Source of the DNA: Rhodocyclales bacterium
GTDB taxonomy: Bacteria; Pseudomonadota; Gammaproteobacteria; Burkholderiales; Rhodocyclaceae
Reading direction: 5' to 3'
NCBI GenBank assembly: GCA_016235165.1
Contig: JACRLX010000024.1
Span: 62,001-126,000 of the forward strand
DNA: 64,000 nt
How positions within the stretch are numbered: the first letter of the stretch is position 1; each line of letters begins with the position of its first letter. The notes beneath the pieces were generated by a model. That model saw nothing but the letters and a program-made list of their open reading frames with translations. It was not told the origin of the DNA and made no database searches. Positions 49,329-61,237 of the stretch are shown in pieces. A program made the position numbers and the translations under genes.

Positions 49329-50256
49329 TCCGTTCCGGCCGTCCCAGGCGGCCTTGCGTGCCGCCGAAGAAGGTCGGCGTGGTGGCAAGAGTTCGGCTGG
49401 GCAGGGCCGGCGTCCCGGGCCGGTATTCATCGATCCGCCGAAATTGCACAAGGCGTTGGCCGATGCCGGCTTCGGCTCGCGCCGAGAGCTGGAGGAATGG
49501 ATACTGGCAGGCCGCGTCAGCGTCAATGGTGAGCCGGCCCATGTTGGGCAACGAGTGGGGCCGGACGACCGGATTCGCGTGAATGGCAAACTGGTTCAGC
49601 TCAAATTCCAGCAGCGCCTGCCGCGCGTGCTGGTGTATCACAAGCCCGAAGGCGAAATCGTGTCGCGCGATGATCCGGCCGGACGCCCGAGTGTCTTCGG
49701 CAAGCTGCCGCGCCTGAAGAACGGGCGCTGGATTTCTATCGGTCGCCTTGATTTCAATTCCTGTGGTTTGCTGCTGTTTACCAACGATGGCAGCCTCGCC
49801 AATCGCATGATGCATCCGCGTTACGAGATCGAGCGGGAGTACGCGGTCCGCATCCTGGGCGAACTGACTCCCGAGCTGATGGAGAGACTGCGTCGCGGCG
49901 TCGAGCTTGAAGATGGCCTGGCGAGCTTCAGCCATCTCAGCGAAGGCGGTGGCGAAGGGGCCAACCGCTGGTATCGGGTGGCCTTGTCGGAAGGGCGCAA
50001 TCGTGAAGTCCGCCGCATGTTCGAGGCCGTTGGACTCACGGTGAGCCGGTTGATGCGCGTGCGCTACGGACCGGTGCATCTTTCGCCGCGTCTCAAGCGT
50101 GGTCAATGTCGTGATCTTGAGCCTTCGGAAGTGCAGGCTTTGCTCAAGCTCCTGCCGTCGGAGCAGCGGCGGAGCATCGCCGGAACCTCCGACGCGGAGT
50201 CCGCCAATCTTGAGGTCGAGGAAAGCGCCGATCGATTTGATTCGCCAGAGGAATAG
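49159..50256 (+). CDS. rluB: 23S rRNA pseudouridine synthase RluB
   Basis: 365 residues from a TTG at 49159 with AAAGGG about 10 nt upstream, or 331 from an ATG at 49261. The N-terminal 90 residues are a Ser/Pro/Arg/Lys-rich extension. The S4 domain ([35 protein letters not shown]) and catalytic domain ([18 protein letters not shown] with the catalytic Asp; [17 protein letters not shown]) follow. RluB modifies U2605 of 23S rRNA. The first 170 nt overlap scpB in another frame if the early start is used. The gene ends near the rimP leader. Confidence 0.93.
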   Translation: MDKPHSPKPPRSGRRSSNPPSPEQARIARPSRSPMADRSTSSPPKRKEASRSGRKASPFRPSQAALRAAEEGRRGGKSSAGQGRRPGPVFIDPPKLHKALADAGFGSRRELEEWILAGRVSVNGEPAHVGQRVGPDDRIRVNGKLVQLKFQQRLPRVLVYHKPEGEIVSRDDPAGRPSVFGKLPRLKNGRWISIGRLDFNSCGLLLFTNDGSLANRMMHPRYEIEREYAVRILGELTPELMERLRRGVELEDGLASFSHLSEGGGEGANRWYRVALSEGRNREVRRMFEAVGLTVSRLMRVRYGPVHLSPRLKRGQCRDLEPSEVQALLKLLPSEQRRSIAGTSDAESANLEVEESADRFDSPEE

Positions 50257-50265
50257 TGCCTCTGG

Positions 50266-50271
50266 TATAAT
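50266..50271 (+). promoter_or_regulatory. -10 element (extended) for the rimP-nusA-infB operon
   Basis: A perfect TATAAT preceded by TGG (extended -10, TGnTATAAT) lies 9 nt after the rluB stop. No good -35 is present at 16-18 nt, consistent with an extended -10 promoter. Confidence 0.6.
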
Positions 50272-50312
50272 CACCCGGCTTTGGTGGCTGCCGTCCTCGG
50301 AAGAGACAAGGA

Positions 50313-50339
50313 ATGGGCTTTTCAGCCCATTTTCTATTT
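50313..50339 (+). terminator. Terminator-like hairpin in the rimP leader
   Basis: A perfect 7-bp stem ATGGGCT/AGCCCAT with a TTTC loop is followed by TTTCTATTT. It lies downstream of the proposed promoter and 23 nt before rimP, so it may act as an attenuator or antitermination site for the operon, or as the rluB terminator. Confidence 0.7.
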
Positions 50340-50362
50340 GTGCGATGAGTTTCTGAACCTGA

Positions 50363-50824
50363 ATGCAACTGATTGAATTGATTGAGACGACTGTAACAGG
50401 TCTGGGCTATGAACTGGTCGAATTCGAAACCAGTCCGCGGGCCCGGTTGCTGCGCGTCTTTATCGACAAGCCGACGGCGGAACCGACACAGAAGAGCAGC
50501 ATCGGCGTCGACGATTGTGCTGCAGTGAGCAATCAGTTGACGCGTGTTTTTACCGTCGAAAACATTGATTTCGATCGCCTCGAAGTGTCCTCTCCCGGAC
50601 TCGATCGTCCCTTGGTGAAAGCCGCCGATTTCCGGCGCTTCGCCGGGCAGGAGGTGCAATTGAAATTGCGCGTGCCCTTGGGCAACCAGCGCAATTTCAG
50701 CGGCATTCTTGAGGGTTTGGAAGCGGTGGATGGCGTCGAGCGTGTTTGTCTGCGAGTGAATGAAACCTTGCACCAGTTTGCCCTCGACAATGTCGACCGG
50801 GCACGGTTGGTGCCGAAGTTCTGA
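50363..50824 (+). CDS. rimP: Ribosome maturation factor RimP
   Basis: 153 residues. [21 protein letters not shown] at the N-terminus and the two-domain alpha/beta-SH3 pattern with [29 protein letters not shown] are diagnostic. RimP assists 30S subunit maturation. It is the first gene of the nusA-infB operon, as in most proteobacteria. No upstream metY-type tRNA is present in the leader, unlike E. coli. Confidence 0.96.
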   Translation: MQLIELIETTVTGLGYELVEFETSPRARLLRVFIDKPTAEPTQKSSIGVDDCAAVSNQLTRVFTVENIDFDRLEVSSPGLDRPLVKAADFRRFAGQEVQLKLRVPLGNQRNFSGILEGLEAVDGVERVCLRVNETLHQFALDNVDRARLVPKF

Positions 50825-50843
50825 TTTCTGCTGGAGATCTCAA

Positions 50844-52322
50844 ATGAGCCGTGATTTGTTGTTACTGGTTGATGCGCTGGCCCGCGAGAAGAACGTGCCC
50901 CGGGACATCGTGTTTGGCGCCCTGGAAATGGCCCTGGCGTCGGCGACGAAGAAGCGTACCAACGAGGAGGCCGACATCCGTGTCGATATCGATCGCGACA
51001 CCGGCGAATACGAATCCTTCCGGCGCTGGCTGGTGGTGCCCGACGATCAGGTCGAGAACCCCGAACAACAGATCGGCATCAGCACCGCTCAACAGCAGAT
51101 TGCCGACATCGCCCTCGAGGATTTCATCGAGGAAGGCATCGAGCCGGTCGATTTCGGTCGTATCGGTGCCCAGGCGGCCAAGCAGGTGATCCTGCAAAAG
51201 ATTCGCGATGCGGAACGCGAGCAATTGCTCAACGATTTCCTGGATCGCAAGGAATTCCTCGTCAGCGGCACCGTCAAGCGCATGGAACGCGGCAGCGCCA
51301 TCATCGAGGCCGGCCGCATCGAAGCCCTGCTGCCGCGCGACCAGATGATTCCCAAGGAAAACCTGCGTCCCGGCGATCGCGTGCGTGCGTGGTTGATGAA
51401 GATCGATCGCCAGGCCCGTGGTCCGCAACTTATCCTGTCGCGTACCGCGCCCGAGTTCATCATGAAACTGTTCGAACTCGAAGTGCCGGAAATCGAGGAC
51501 GGACTGCTGGAGATCAAGGCAGCGGCCCGCGATTCCGGCATGCGCGCCAAGATCGCCGTGAAGTCCAACGATCCCCGCGTCGATCCGATCGGCACCTGCG
51601 TCGGCATGCGTGGTTCGCGTGTCACGGCGGTGACCAACGAACTTTCCGGCGAGCGGGTCGACATCATCCTCTGGTCAGCGGATCCGGCCCAGTTCGTGAT
51701 CGGAGCCTTGGCGCCCGCCGAAGTACAGAGCCTCGTGGTCGATGAAGAAAAGCACGCGATGGACGTGGTGGTCGATGAAGACAACCTGGCCATTGCGATC
51801 GGTCGCGGTGGCCAGAACGTGCGCCTGGCGTCGGAGCTGACGGGCTGGACCATCAATCTGATGACGATCGAGGAATCGCAGAAACGGTCCGAATCCGAGC
51901 ACAGCAGCATTCGTGGTCTGTTCATGGAAAAGCTCGACGTCGATGAGGAAGTCGCCAATATCCTGATCGAGGAAGGCTTCTCGACCCTGGAAGAGGTCGC
52001 TTACGTGCCCTTGGCGGAGATGCTGGAGATCGAAGCCTTCGACGAGGCGACCGTGAATGAACTGCGTGAGCGCGCGCGCAATGTGCTGCTGACGGAGGCC
52101 ATCGTTGATGAAGAACAGATGGAAAAGGTGGCCGACGATCTCCTGTCGCTGGAAGGCATGGACAAGCCGCTGGCAGCCAAGCTGGCGAAGAACGGGATTA
52201 CGGATCGTGATTCCCTGGCCGATCTGGCCACCGATGAACTCGTGGAAATGACCGGTATCGATACCGAGCGCGCGACGGCCCTGATCACCGTTGCCCGCGC
52301 GCACTGGTTTGCTGAAGAATGA
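50844..52322 (+). CDS. nusA: Transcription termination/antitermination protein NusA
   Basis: 492 residues from the ATG at 50844 (GGAGAT upstream). N-terminal RNAP-binding domain ([37 protein letters not shown]), S1 domain ([32 protein letters not shown]), KH domains ([41 protein letters not shown]), and two C-terminal acidic repeats with helix-hairpin-helix character. The two acidic repeats place it with the proteobacterial form. It controls pausing, termination and antitermination, and in E. coli autoregulates its own operon. Confidence 0.97.
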   Translation: MSRDLLLLVDALAREKNVPRDIVFGALEMALASATKKRTNEEADIRVDIDRDTGEYESFRRWLVVPDDQVENPEQQIGISTAQQQIADIALEDFIEEGIEPVDFGRIGAQAAKQVILQKIRDAEREQLLNDFLDRKEFLVSGTVKRMERGSAIIEAGRIEALLPRDQMIPKENLRPGDRVRAWLMKIDRQARGPQLILSRTAPEFIMKLFELEVPEIEDGLLEIKAAARDSGMRAKIAVKSNDPRVDPIGTCVGMRGSRVTAVTNELSGERVDIILWSADPAQFVIGALAPAEVQSLVVDEEKHAMDVVVDEDNLAIAIGRGGQNVRLASELTGWTINLMTIEESQKRSESEHSSIRGLFMEKLDVDEEVANILIEEGFSTLEEVAYVPLAEMLEIEAFDEATVNELRERARNVLLTEAIVDEEQMEKVADDLLSLEGMDKPLAAKLAKNGITDRDSLADLATDELVEMTGIDTERATALITVARAHWFAEE

Positions 52323-52332
52323 GAGGTTCGGT

Positions 52333-55032
<2,700 letters not shown>

Positions 55033-55039
55033 TTCGCGT

Positions 55040-55441
55040 ATGGCGGCCAAGCGCGGATCGGCTCACGGCTTCTCGCGTTCCGACCGCGTGTCAGAGCAGA
55101 TCCGCCGTGAGCTGGCGGATCTGCTGCGTTTCCATCTGAAGGATCAGCGTATCGCAGCACGCATGGCGCTCGTCACGGTTTCGGCCGTCGAAGTCACTCC
55201 CGATTATGCACATGCCAAGGTGTTCTACACTTCGCTCGCCGATCCGTCGGTCAATGAGGCGATCGCTGAAGGATTGACGCGCTCGGCGAGTTTTTTACGC
55301 CGCGAACTGGCAAAGCGGGTCCGAATCCATCACATACCCGAATTGCATTTCGTGTTCGACGCCTCGGTGCAGGAAGGTGCCCGCCTGTCGAAGTTGATTG
55401 ACGAAGCCATCGAGTCCGATCAGGGCAATCGCGACGAGTGA
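55040..55441 (+). CDS. rbfA: 30S ribosome-binding factor A
   Basis: 133 residues, single KH-like domain: SDRVSEQIRRELADLLRFHLKDQRIAARMALVTVSAVEVTPDYAHAKVFYTSL and RIHHIPELHFVFDASVQEGARLSKLIDEA. It acts in late 16S rRNA processing and cold adaptation. It starts 7 nt after infB and overlaps the truB start (GTGA). Confidence 0.97.
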   Translation: MAAKRGSAHGFSRSDRVSEQIRRELADLLRFHLKDQRIAARMALVTVSAVEVTPDYAHAKVFYTSLADPSVNEAIAEGLTRSASFLRRELAKRVRIHHIPELHFVFDASVQEGARLSKLIDEAIESDQGNRDE

Positions 55442-56367
55442 ATCGCAGCGCTAACGCATCGGTTCGCGTACCGCGTCGCCGGCTTGATGGCGTTCTCTTG
55501 CTGGATAAGGCAGTGGGCATCTCGTCCAATCATGCCTTGCAGGCCGTGCGTCGCCTGTATCGCGCCGAAAAGGCGGGTCATACAGGAACGCTGGATCCCT
55601 TGGCGACAGGCTTGCTGCCGCTGTGCTTTGGTGAGGCCACCAAGTTCTCTGGCGAATTGCTCGATGCCGACAAGCAATACCTCGCTACAGTGCAATTAGG
55701 TATTACCACCGATACTGCCGATGCCGAAGGGCGCGTTCTGGAAACGCGCGCTGTGGGGGTATCGTCGGACGACATTTCGGCAGTCCTGGCCGAGTTTGTC
55801 GGCGAAATCGACCAGGTGCCGCCGATGTACTCGGCCTTGAAGCGCGATGGCAAGCCGCTCTACGAATACGCCCGCGCCGGGATCGAGATCGAACGCAAGG
55901 CTCGGCGTGTGGTGATCCATGAACTTCATCGGATCGACCCGACCGATGCGCTTGCGAAAGGCAGCTTCATGTTCGAGGTGCGATGCAGCAAGGGCACCTA
56001 TGTCCGGACCCTGGCCGCCGACATCGGCGAGCGCCTGGGCTGTGGTGCGCACCTGACGGCCCTTCGCCGCATGGCCATCGGAAATCTCAGCCTGGACAAG
56101 GCACATACCCTGGGCGACATTGAAGTGCTGGACGGGGAGGCCCGCGATGAACTCCTGCTGGCGCCGGACTTTCTGCTTGCTGGCATCGGTGAAGTCAGGC
56201 TGGATGCGGTGGCGGCCGCGCAGCTCAAGCATGGGCAGATCCTAGTGTGGCCAGGTCAGCCCGGCCTGCGTGTGCGCGCCTACGGTCCTGAGGGTCGCTT
56301 CATCGGCCTGTGCCAACACACGGAGGACAATCGCCTACGTCCCCTGCGCCTCGTCGCCGAGTCGTGA
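55438..56367 (+). CDS. truB: tRNA pseudouridine(55) synthase
   Basis: 309 residues from a GTG that overlaps the rbfA stop. Catalytic Asp53 lies in KAGHTGTLDPLATGLLPLC; the later motifs KFSGELLDADKQYLATVQLG and VRCSKGTYVRTLAADIGERLGCGAHLTALRRM follow. A C-terminal PUA-like extension completes the protein. It modifies U55 in the T loop of tRNAs. The operon may end here or continue to rpsO, which has its own promoter 65 nt downstream. Confidence 0.96.
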   Translation: MNRSANASVRVPRRRLDGVLLLDKAVGISSNHALQAVRRLYRAEKAGHTGTLDPLATGLLPLCFGEATKFSGELLDADKQYLATVQLGITTDTADAEGRVLETRAVGVSSDDISAVLAEFVGEIDQVPPMYSALKRDGKPLYEYARAGIEIERKARRVVIHELHRIDPTDALAKGSFMFEVRCSKGTYVRTLAADIGERLGCGAHLTALRRMAIGNLSLDKAHTLGDIEVLDGEARDELLLAPDFLLAGIGEVRLDAVAAAQLKHGQILVWPGQPGLRVRAYGPEGRFIGLCQHTEDNRLRPLRLVAES

Positions 56368-56431
56368 CGGGTCAGAGAATGCCGGTGCCCAAAAGGGCGA
56401 GGAATCACCGCCTTCGAATGCAGTCACCCAC

Positions 56432-56461
56432 TTGATCAATCGCTAATCAAGCGGCTATAAT
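56432..56461 (+). promoter_or_regulatory. Promoter of rpsO
   Basis: TTGATC at 56432-56437 and TATAAT at 56456-56461, 18-nt spacer, about 48 nt before the rpsO ATG. This is a sigma-70 layout, separate from the truB transcript. Confidence 0.7.
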
Positions 56462-56509
56462 TCCTAGTTCTCCAAGAGACTAATACCACAGGATCAGCAA
56501 GGAAACCAC

Positions 56510-56779
56510 ATGGCTATTTCCACTAACGACAAGGCCGGCATCGTCGCCAGTTATCAGCGCGCTCAGGGCGACACCGGGTCCCCCGAAGTTCAGGTTGCGC
56601 TCCTGACGGCACGGATCAACGACCTTACCGATCATTTCAAGGCCCACACCAAGGATCACCACTCCCGCCGTGGCCTGCTCAAGATGGTTAGCCAGCGTCG
56701 CAAGATGCTGGATTACCTGAAGCGCAAAAACGCCGACAGCTATCGTTCGCTGATCGAGCGTCTCGGTCTGCGCAAGTAA
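56510..56779 (+). CDS. rpsO: 30S ribosomal protein S15
   Basis: 89 residues, the usual length. The conserved segment is [56 protein letters not shown]15 binds the central domain of 16S rRNA early in assembly. AAGGAA precedes the ATG. It is paired with pnp downstream, as in E. coli. Confidence 0.98.
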   Translation: MAISTNDKAGIVASYQRAQGDTGSPEVQVALLTARINDLTDHFKAHTKDHHSRRGLLKMVSQRRKMLDYLKRKNADSYRSLIERLGLRK

Positions 56780-56858
56780 TACCTCCAGAATAGCGCCGGT
56801 ACGGGTTATCCCATCGCGCGATGCGCTCTGCGCCAGCTACAGCGCGGGCTTGCTGAAC

Positions 56859-56898
56859 AAGCCGGTACAGCCGTGATGGCTGTGCCGGCTTTTATTAT
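56859..56898 (+). terminator. Hairpin between rpsO and pnp
   Basis: A long stem (AAGCCGGTACAGCC against GGCTGTGCCGGCTT, nearly perfect) with a 5-nt loop and TTTATTATTT. It ends just before the pnp ribosome site. It may terminate part of the rpsO transcripts and may serve as an RNase III-type processing site that controls pnp, as known in E. coli. Confidence 0.8.
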
Positions 56899-56916
56899 TT
56901 GCCGAAAGGAATTGTT

Positions 56917-59022
56917 GTGTTGAATCCGATCAAGAAGAGCTTTGCCTACGGTGCGCATACCGTAACTCTCGAAACCGCTGAAATCGCTCGTCAGGCTGGC
57001 GGTGCGGTCATGGTAACCATGGAAGACACCGTGGTGCTGGCCACCGTGGTTGGTGCCAAGAACCCGAAGCCTGGCCAGGATTTCTTCCCGTTGACGGTCG
57101 ACTATCAGGAGCGCACCTACGCAGCGGGCCGTATTCCTGGCGGTTTTTTCAAGCGTGAAGGCCGTCCTTCGGAAAAGGAAATCCTTACCTCGCGCCTGAT
57201 CGATCGACCGCTACGACCGTTGTTCCCCGATGCCTTCTACAACGAAGTGCAGGTGGTGTGCACCGTAATGTCCTGCAATCCGGAAATCGATCCCGATATT
57301 CCTGCCATGCTTGGTGCGTCAGCCGCGATGGCCATTTCCGGTATCCCGTTCAGCGGCCCGATTGGCGCCGCGCGAGTTGGTTATATCGATGGTCAGTACG
57401 TGCTCTGCCCGACCAAGACTCAGTTGCAGGCTACCCAGCTCGATCTGGTGGTCGCGGGCACCGAGACGGCCGTGCTGATGGTCGAGTCCGAAGCTCAGCG
57501 CCTGTCGGAAGAAGTCATGCTGGGTGCCGTGGTTTTCGGTCATGAGCAGATGCAGGCAGCAATCAAGGCGATCAACGAGTTGGTCGAAGCCGCCGGCAAG
57601 CCGGAGTGGGATTGGCAGGCGCCGCCCAAGAACGAGGCGCTGATTGCCCGCGTCGCGGAGTTCGCCGAGGCCGAATTGCGCGAAGCCTATCGCATCACAA
57701 GCAAGCAGGCCCGTACCCAGAAGACCCGCGAGATCACGGCGAAGACCATTACTGCACTGACCGAAGGTGTGGACAACCCGCCGGATGCCAATCTGGTCGG
57801 CAACACCGTCTTCGAGCTCGAAGCCAAGATCGTGCGCAGCCAGATCCTCAACGGCGAGCCGCGCATTGATGGCCGTGACACGCGCACGGTGCGTCCGATC
57901 ACGGTGCGTAACGGTGTTCTTCCCCGTACCCACGGTTCCGCCTTGTTTACTCGTGGTGAAACCCAGGCGCTGGTGGTTGCAACGCTGGGCACGGGCCGCG
58001 ACGAACAGATTATCGACGCTCTGCAGGGCGAATATCGTGACCGCTTCATGCTTCACTACAACATGCCCCCCTACGCCACGGGTGAGTGCGGTCGCGTCGG
58101 AACTCCTAAGCGCCGCGAGATTGGCCACGGGCGTTTGGCAAAGCGTGCGCTGCTGGCGGTGCTGCCTTCACCCGAGGAGTTTGGTTATTCGATGCGTGTC
58201 GTCTCGGAAATCACCGAGTCCAACGGTTCGTCCTCGATGGCCTCCGTCTGTGGCGGCTCGCTCGCACTGATGGATGCCGGCGTTCCGCTCAAGGCGCCTG
58301 TTGCCGGTATCGCCATGGGCCTGATCAAGGACGGCGGCCGTTTCGCGGTGCTGACCGACATTCTTGGCGACGAAGATCACCTGGGTGACATGGACTTCAA
58401 AGTGGCGGGCACCGAGGATGGCATTACGGCGCTGCAGATGGATATCAAGATCCAGGGCATCACCAAGGAGATCATGCAGGTGGCCTTGGCGCAGGCCAAG
58501 GAGGCTCGCCTTCACATCTTGGAGAAGATGAAGTCCTCAATGTCCGGTCCGCGCCAGGAAGTTTCCAACTTCGCGCCGCGCATGATCCACATGAAGATCA
58601 ATCCGGAAAAGATTCGCGATGTGATCGGCAAGGGTGGCGCCGTGATCCGTGCGCTGACTGAAGAAACCGGCTGTGTGATCGATATCGAGGACGATGGTTC
58701 GATCACTATTTCATCGGTCAATGCCGATGCCGCGCAAGTCGCCAAGAAGCGGATCGAGGACATCACGGCCGAAGTGGAAGTCGGCAAGATTTACGAAGGC
58801 ACCGTGCTGCGCCTGCTGGATTTCGGTGCCATTGTCAGCCTGCTGCCCGGCAAGGATGGCCTGCTGCACATTTCGCAGATCGCCACCGAGCGTGTCAATG
58901 CCGTTGCTGACTACCTCAAGGAAGGTCAGGTTGTCAAAGTCAAGGTCATCGAAACCGACGACAAGGGACGTGTACGCCTGTCGATGAAGGCGATTGCCGC
59001 AGAGGTTGCGCCCGCACAGTGA
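56917..59022 (+). CDS. pnp: Polyribonucleotide nucleotidyltransferase
   Basis: 701 residues from a GTG at 56917, six nt after GAAAGGA; a TTG at 56920 is an alternative, and the longer frame from 56899 is unlikely because it would include the RBS. Two RNase PH domains ([42 protein letters not shown]), then KH ([28 protein letters not shown]) and S1 ([28 protein letters not shown]) domains. It is a phosphorolytic 3'-5' exonuclease of the degradosome. Confidence 0.97.
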   Translation: MLNPIKKSFAYGAHTVTLETAEIARQAGGAVMVTMEDTVVLATVVGAKNPKPGQDFFPLTVDYQERTYAAGRIPGGFFKREGRPSEKEILTSRLIDRPLRPLFPDAFYNEVQVVCTVMSCNPEIDPDIPAMLGASAAMAISGIPFSGPIGAARVGYIDGQYVLCPTKTQLQATQLDLVVAGTETAVLMVESEAQRLSEEVMLGAVVFGHEQMQAAIKAINELVEAAGKPEWDWQAPPKNEALIARVAEFAEAELREAYRITSKQARTQKTREITAKTITALTEGVDNPPDANLVGNTVFELEAKIVRSQILNGEPRIDGRDTRTVRPITVRNGVLPRTHGSALFTRGETQALVVATLGTGRDEQIIDALQGEYRDRFMLHYNMPPYATGECGRVGTPKRREIGHGRLAKRALLAVLPSPEEFGYSMRVVSEITESNGSSSMASVCGGSLALMDAGVPLKAPVAGIAMGLIKDGGRFAVLTDILGDEDHLGDMDFKVAGTEDGITALQMDIKIQGITKEIMQVALAQAKEARLHILEKMKSSMSGPRQEVSNFAPRMIHMKINPEKIRDVIGKGGAVIRALTEETGCVIDIEDDGSITISSVNADAAQVAKKRIEDITAEVEVGKIYEGTVLRLLDFGAIVSLLPGKDGLLHISQIATERVNAVADYLKEGQVVKVKVIETDDKGRVRLSMKAIAAEVAPAQ

Positions 59023-59036
59023 GCGCTGTTGCGACT

Positions 59037-59070
59037 AACAAAAAAGGACGCCTCGGCGTCCTTTTTTGTT
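59037..59070. terminator. Bidirectional terminator between pnp and dksA
   Basis: A perfect 16-bp inverted repeat AACAAAAAAGGACGCC/GGCGTCCTTTTTTGTT around a 2-nt centre. The A- and T-tracts allow termination in both directions, matching the convergent pnp and dksA genes. Confidence 0.93.
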
Positions 59071-59091
59071 GTACTCGGGTTTCGGGAAAAC

Positions 59092-59520
59092 TTATTTGCC
59101 GACCTGCTTTTCCCGATGCTCCTCCAGAGTCTTGCAATCGATGCACAGGGTCGCCGTGGGGCGTGCCTCAAGACGCTTCAACCCGATTTCGACGCCGCAG
59201 GAATTGCAATAACCATATTCGCCGCTATCGATGCGGGCAATAGACTCGTCGATCTTCTTGATCAGCTTGCGTTCCCGGTCGCGATTACGCAGCTCGAGGG
59301 CGATGTCCGATTCCTGGCTGGCGCGGTCATTCGGGTCGGCAAACACAGTGGCTTCGTCCTGCATGGTGTGCACTGTGCGCTCGATGTCCTCGCTCAACTC
59401 GTCTTTCAGGGACATCAGGATGTCACGAAAATGGGCGAGTTGCTTCGGGTTCATGTATTCCTCGCCCTTCTTGGCGTGATAGGGGGGGAACTGTTTCTTG
59501 TGCAGCAGATCTTCGGCCAT
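59092..59520 (-). CDS. dksA: RNA polymerase-binding transcription factor DksA
   Basis: 142 residues from the ATG at 59520. The coiled-coil tip shows FADPNDRASQESDIALELRNRDRE, with the two acidic residues at the turn. The C4 zinc finger is YCNSCGVEIGLKRLEARPTATLCIDC. It sensitises RNA polymerase to ppGpp in the stringent response. The open frame to 59748 reads into the tRNA gene and is not used. It is divergent from tRNA-Pro. Confidence 0.96.
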   Translation of the reverse strand: MAEDLLHKKQFPPYHAKKGEEYMNPKQLAHFRDILMSLKDELSEDIERTVHTMQDEATVFADPNDRASQESDIALELRNRDRERKLIKKIDESIARIDSGEYGYCNSCGVEIGLKRLEARPTATLCIDCKTLEEHREKQVGK

Positions 59521-59631
59521 TGCAGATTGCCCATACTCGCAGAGAAACGGCTTTATAAACGAAACGGGGGTGAATCGCAAGACTGTCGGGGCCAGCCTCC
59601 CCGTGTAAATAGCGGAAAGGGAAGCTGATGT

Positions 59632-59661
59632 TTGACCGGTCTCGCCGGCCTTGAGTAAAAT
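59632..59661 (+). promoter_or_regulatory. Promoter of tRNA-Pro
   Basis: TTGACC at 59632-59637, 18-nt spacer, TAAAAT at 59656-59661, ten nt before the tRNA 5' end. The GC-rich stretch after the -10 would fit a stringently controlled discriminator. Confidence 0.7.
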
Positions 59662-59670
59662 CGCGCCGTT

Positions 59671-59747
59671 CGGGGTGTGGCGCAGCCCGGTAGCGCGCTT
59701 GCTTTGGGAGCAAGATGTCGAGAGTTCGAATCCCTCCACCCCGACCA
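59671..59747 (+). tRNA. tRNA-Pro (anticodon TGG)
   Basis: 77 nt including the encoded CCA. Acceptor stem CGGGGTG/CACCCCG; D arm with AGCCCGGTAGCGCG; anticodon stem CTTGC/GCAAG with loop TTTGGGA, giving anticodon TGG for CCA codons; T arm with GTTCGAATC. From 59748 to 59983 no gene or recognisable signal was seen. Confidence 0.96.
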
Positions 59748-59983
59748 ACTACAACATGTAGGCCCATATACGCCGACCCAGGCGAACGTGGCGCTTATCG
59801 CAAAAGGGGGCGCGGTTGCTATCGGCAGTGGTCTTCCATTGTCTCTTCCGCCCCCTGATGGTCAGGCGGGTTCGACGTTCATGAGGCGAGTACGATGACT
59901 GGTGGGTTGTCGGTAGTTGAAATGCTCGCCTTAGCTTGCCGTCTGGTTCGTCCAGCCACTGAAACAACCCATACGGCCCGGAC

Positions 59984-61192
59984 ATGAATCGCTATTGTGG
60001 TCTGCTACTGGTTGTTGTCCTGCTTTGGATGCCTGTATGGGACAAGGCGACATCGGTGGCAGCGATCAAGGCAAGGTCCTCCGCCAAGAAGTCAGAGTCG
60101 TCAATGGTCGCGACCGGTCGACTGAAGTCTTCTTTCAAGACCAAAGTCCGTGTGACCAAGGTTACGAACGTACATACGCCGTCAGCGAAGCTGGTGAAGG
60201 ATAGTGTAGGTGGTAGTGCACAATTTGAAGCGGACCTGCAAACGGAAGTCGCACTTGCCCGCAATGTACTGAGCAAGGATCCGAAAAATCGAAACGCGAA
60301 AAAGCGTTTGGCCAGAGTCGCGATTGCCGCCGTAAATTTGCTGCTCGCAGCCGAAGCCGTTGGAAATGCACACAAAGTGGGTCGTGTTGATCGCTTTCTC
60401 AAGAGGGAGCTGGTCGACGTTGGCTCGCGGATCCAACGGATGGCAGGTGAAGGAGATTCCGGCGCCAAGCAGGCGCTCGGGTACTTCCATAGCCGCGGGT
60501 TTCTGGTTCCCCGCAATCGGGACAAGGCCTGCGCAGAATTCAAGGCGGCCGCCAACTCACATGCAGCTGCCGCATGGCATTGGTCACAGTGTCAGTTTGA
60601 TACCCAGCCCGTCGACGCCTGGATTCAGATCGAGCGTGCGGGCGGTATGGGGCATGCGATTGCCCAAGAGTGGTTAGGTCGTCGCTGCCTAGGTGAATTC
60701 GGTGCCGAAGTCAGAGACTACGCTTGCGCCCGTGACTGGCTTGCTCGATCGGCCAGTCAAGGACGGCCGAAAGCACAAACCTTGCTGGCTTACCTGTTCA
60801 ACAGCGGACAGGGTGGGCCTGTCGATACGGCACGGGCGTTGCGGTTGTACAAACTCGCTGCCGAGCAGGGGGATTTGGACGCGCAGAACAACGTCGGGGA
60901 AGCTTTCGAAACCGGCCGCGGAGTTGATAAGAATCTACATGAAGCCATCCGGTGGTACGAACGAGCGGCGGAGAGCGGGCTGGCAGTTGCGCAGTTCAAT
61001 GCCGGTCGTTTGTGGGCAGTCGGTGTGGGTGAAAGATCAGATCCTGCCCGATCTCGAGCATGGCTGGTTCAAGCCGAAGCTAAAGGGATCGTACAGGCAC
61101 GGCAGGTACTGGATTGGATCGATAGCCAGGTGGGCCGATCCGCCGATACGGACGCCAAGGAAGCCGTACCCCAAGAATCGAAATCGAAGTAA
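59984..61192 (+). CDS. Exported Sel1-repeat protein
   Basis: 402 residues. An N-terminal hydrophobic segment (YCGLLLVVVLLWMPVW) looks like a signal peptide without a lipobox. A basic, low-complexity region follows (to about 80). From about residue 160, five Sel1-like repeats of about 36 residues end in AA-x-x-G motifs, for example ALRLYKLAAEQGDLDAQNNVG and AIRWYERAAESG. Sel1 repeats form solenoid scaffolds for protein contacts. It is the first gene of the run toward the right edge; the next gene starts 45 nt on. Function unknown. Confidence 0.8.
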   Translation: MNRYCGLLLVVVLLWMPVWDKATSVAAIKARSSAKKSESSMVATGRLKSSFKTKVRVTKVTNVHTPSAKLVKDSVGGSAQFEADLQTEVALARNVLSKDPKNRNAKKRLARVAIAAVNLLLAAEAVGNAHKVGRVDRFLKRELVDVGSRIQRMAGEGDSGAKQALGYFHSRGFLVPRNRDKACAEFKAAANSHAAAAWHWSQCQFDTQPVDAWIQIERAGGMGHAIAQEWLGRRCLGEFGAEVRDYACARDWLARSASQGRPKAQTLLAYLFNSGQGGPVDTARALRLYKLAAEQGDLDAQNNVGEAFETGRGVDKNLHEAIRWYERAAESGLAVAQFNAGRLWAVGVGERSDPARSRAWLVQAEAKGIVQARQVLDWIDSQVGRSADTDAKEAVPQESKSK

Positions 61193-61237
61193 TCGAGGTA
61201 GAATTTCAACTTGTCCCTCGCAAGGGATTTACCGAGC

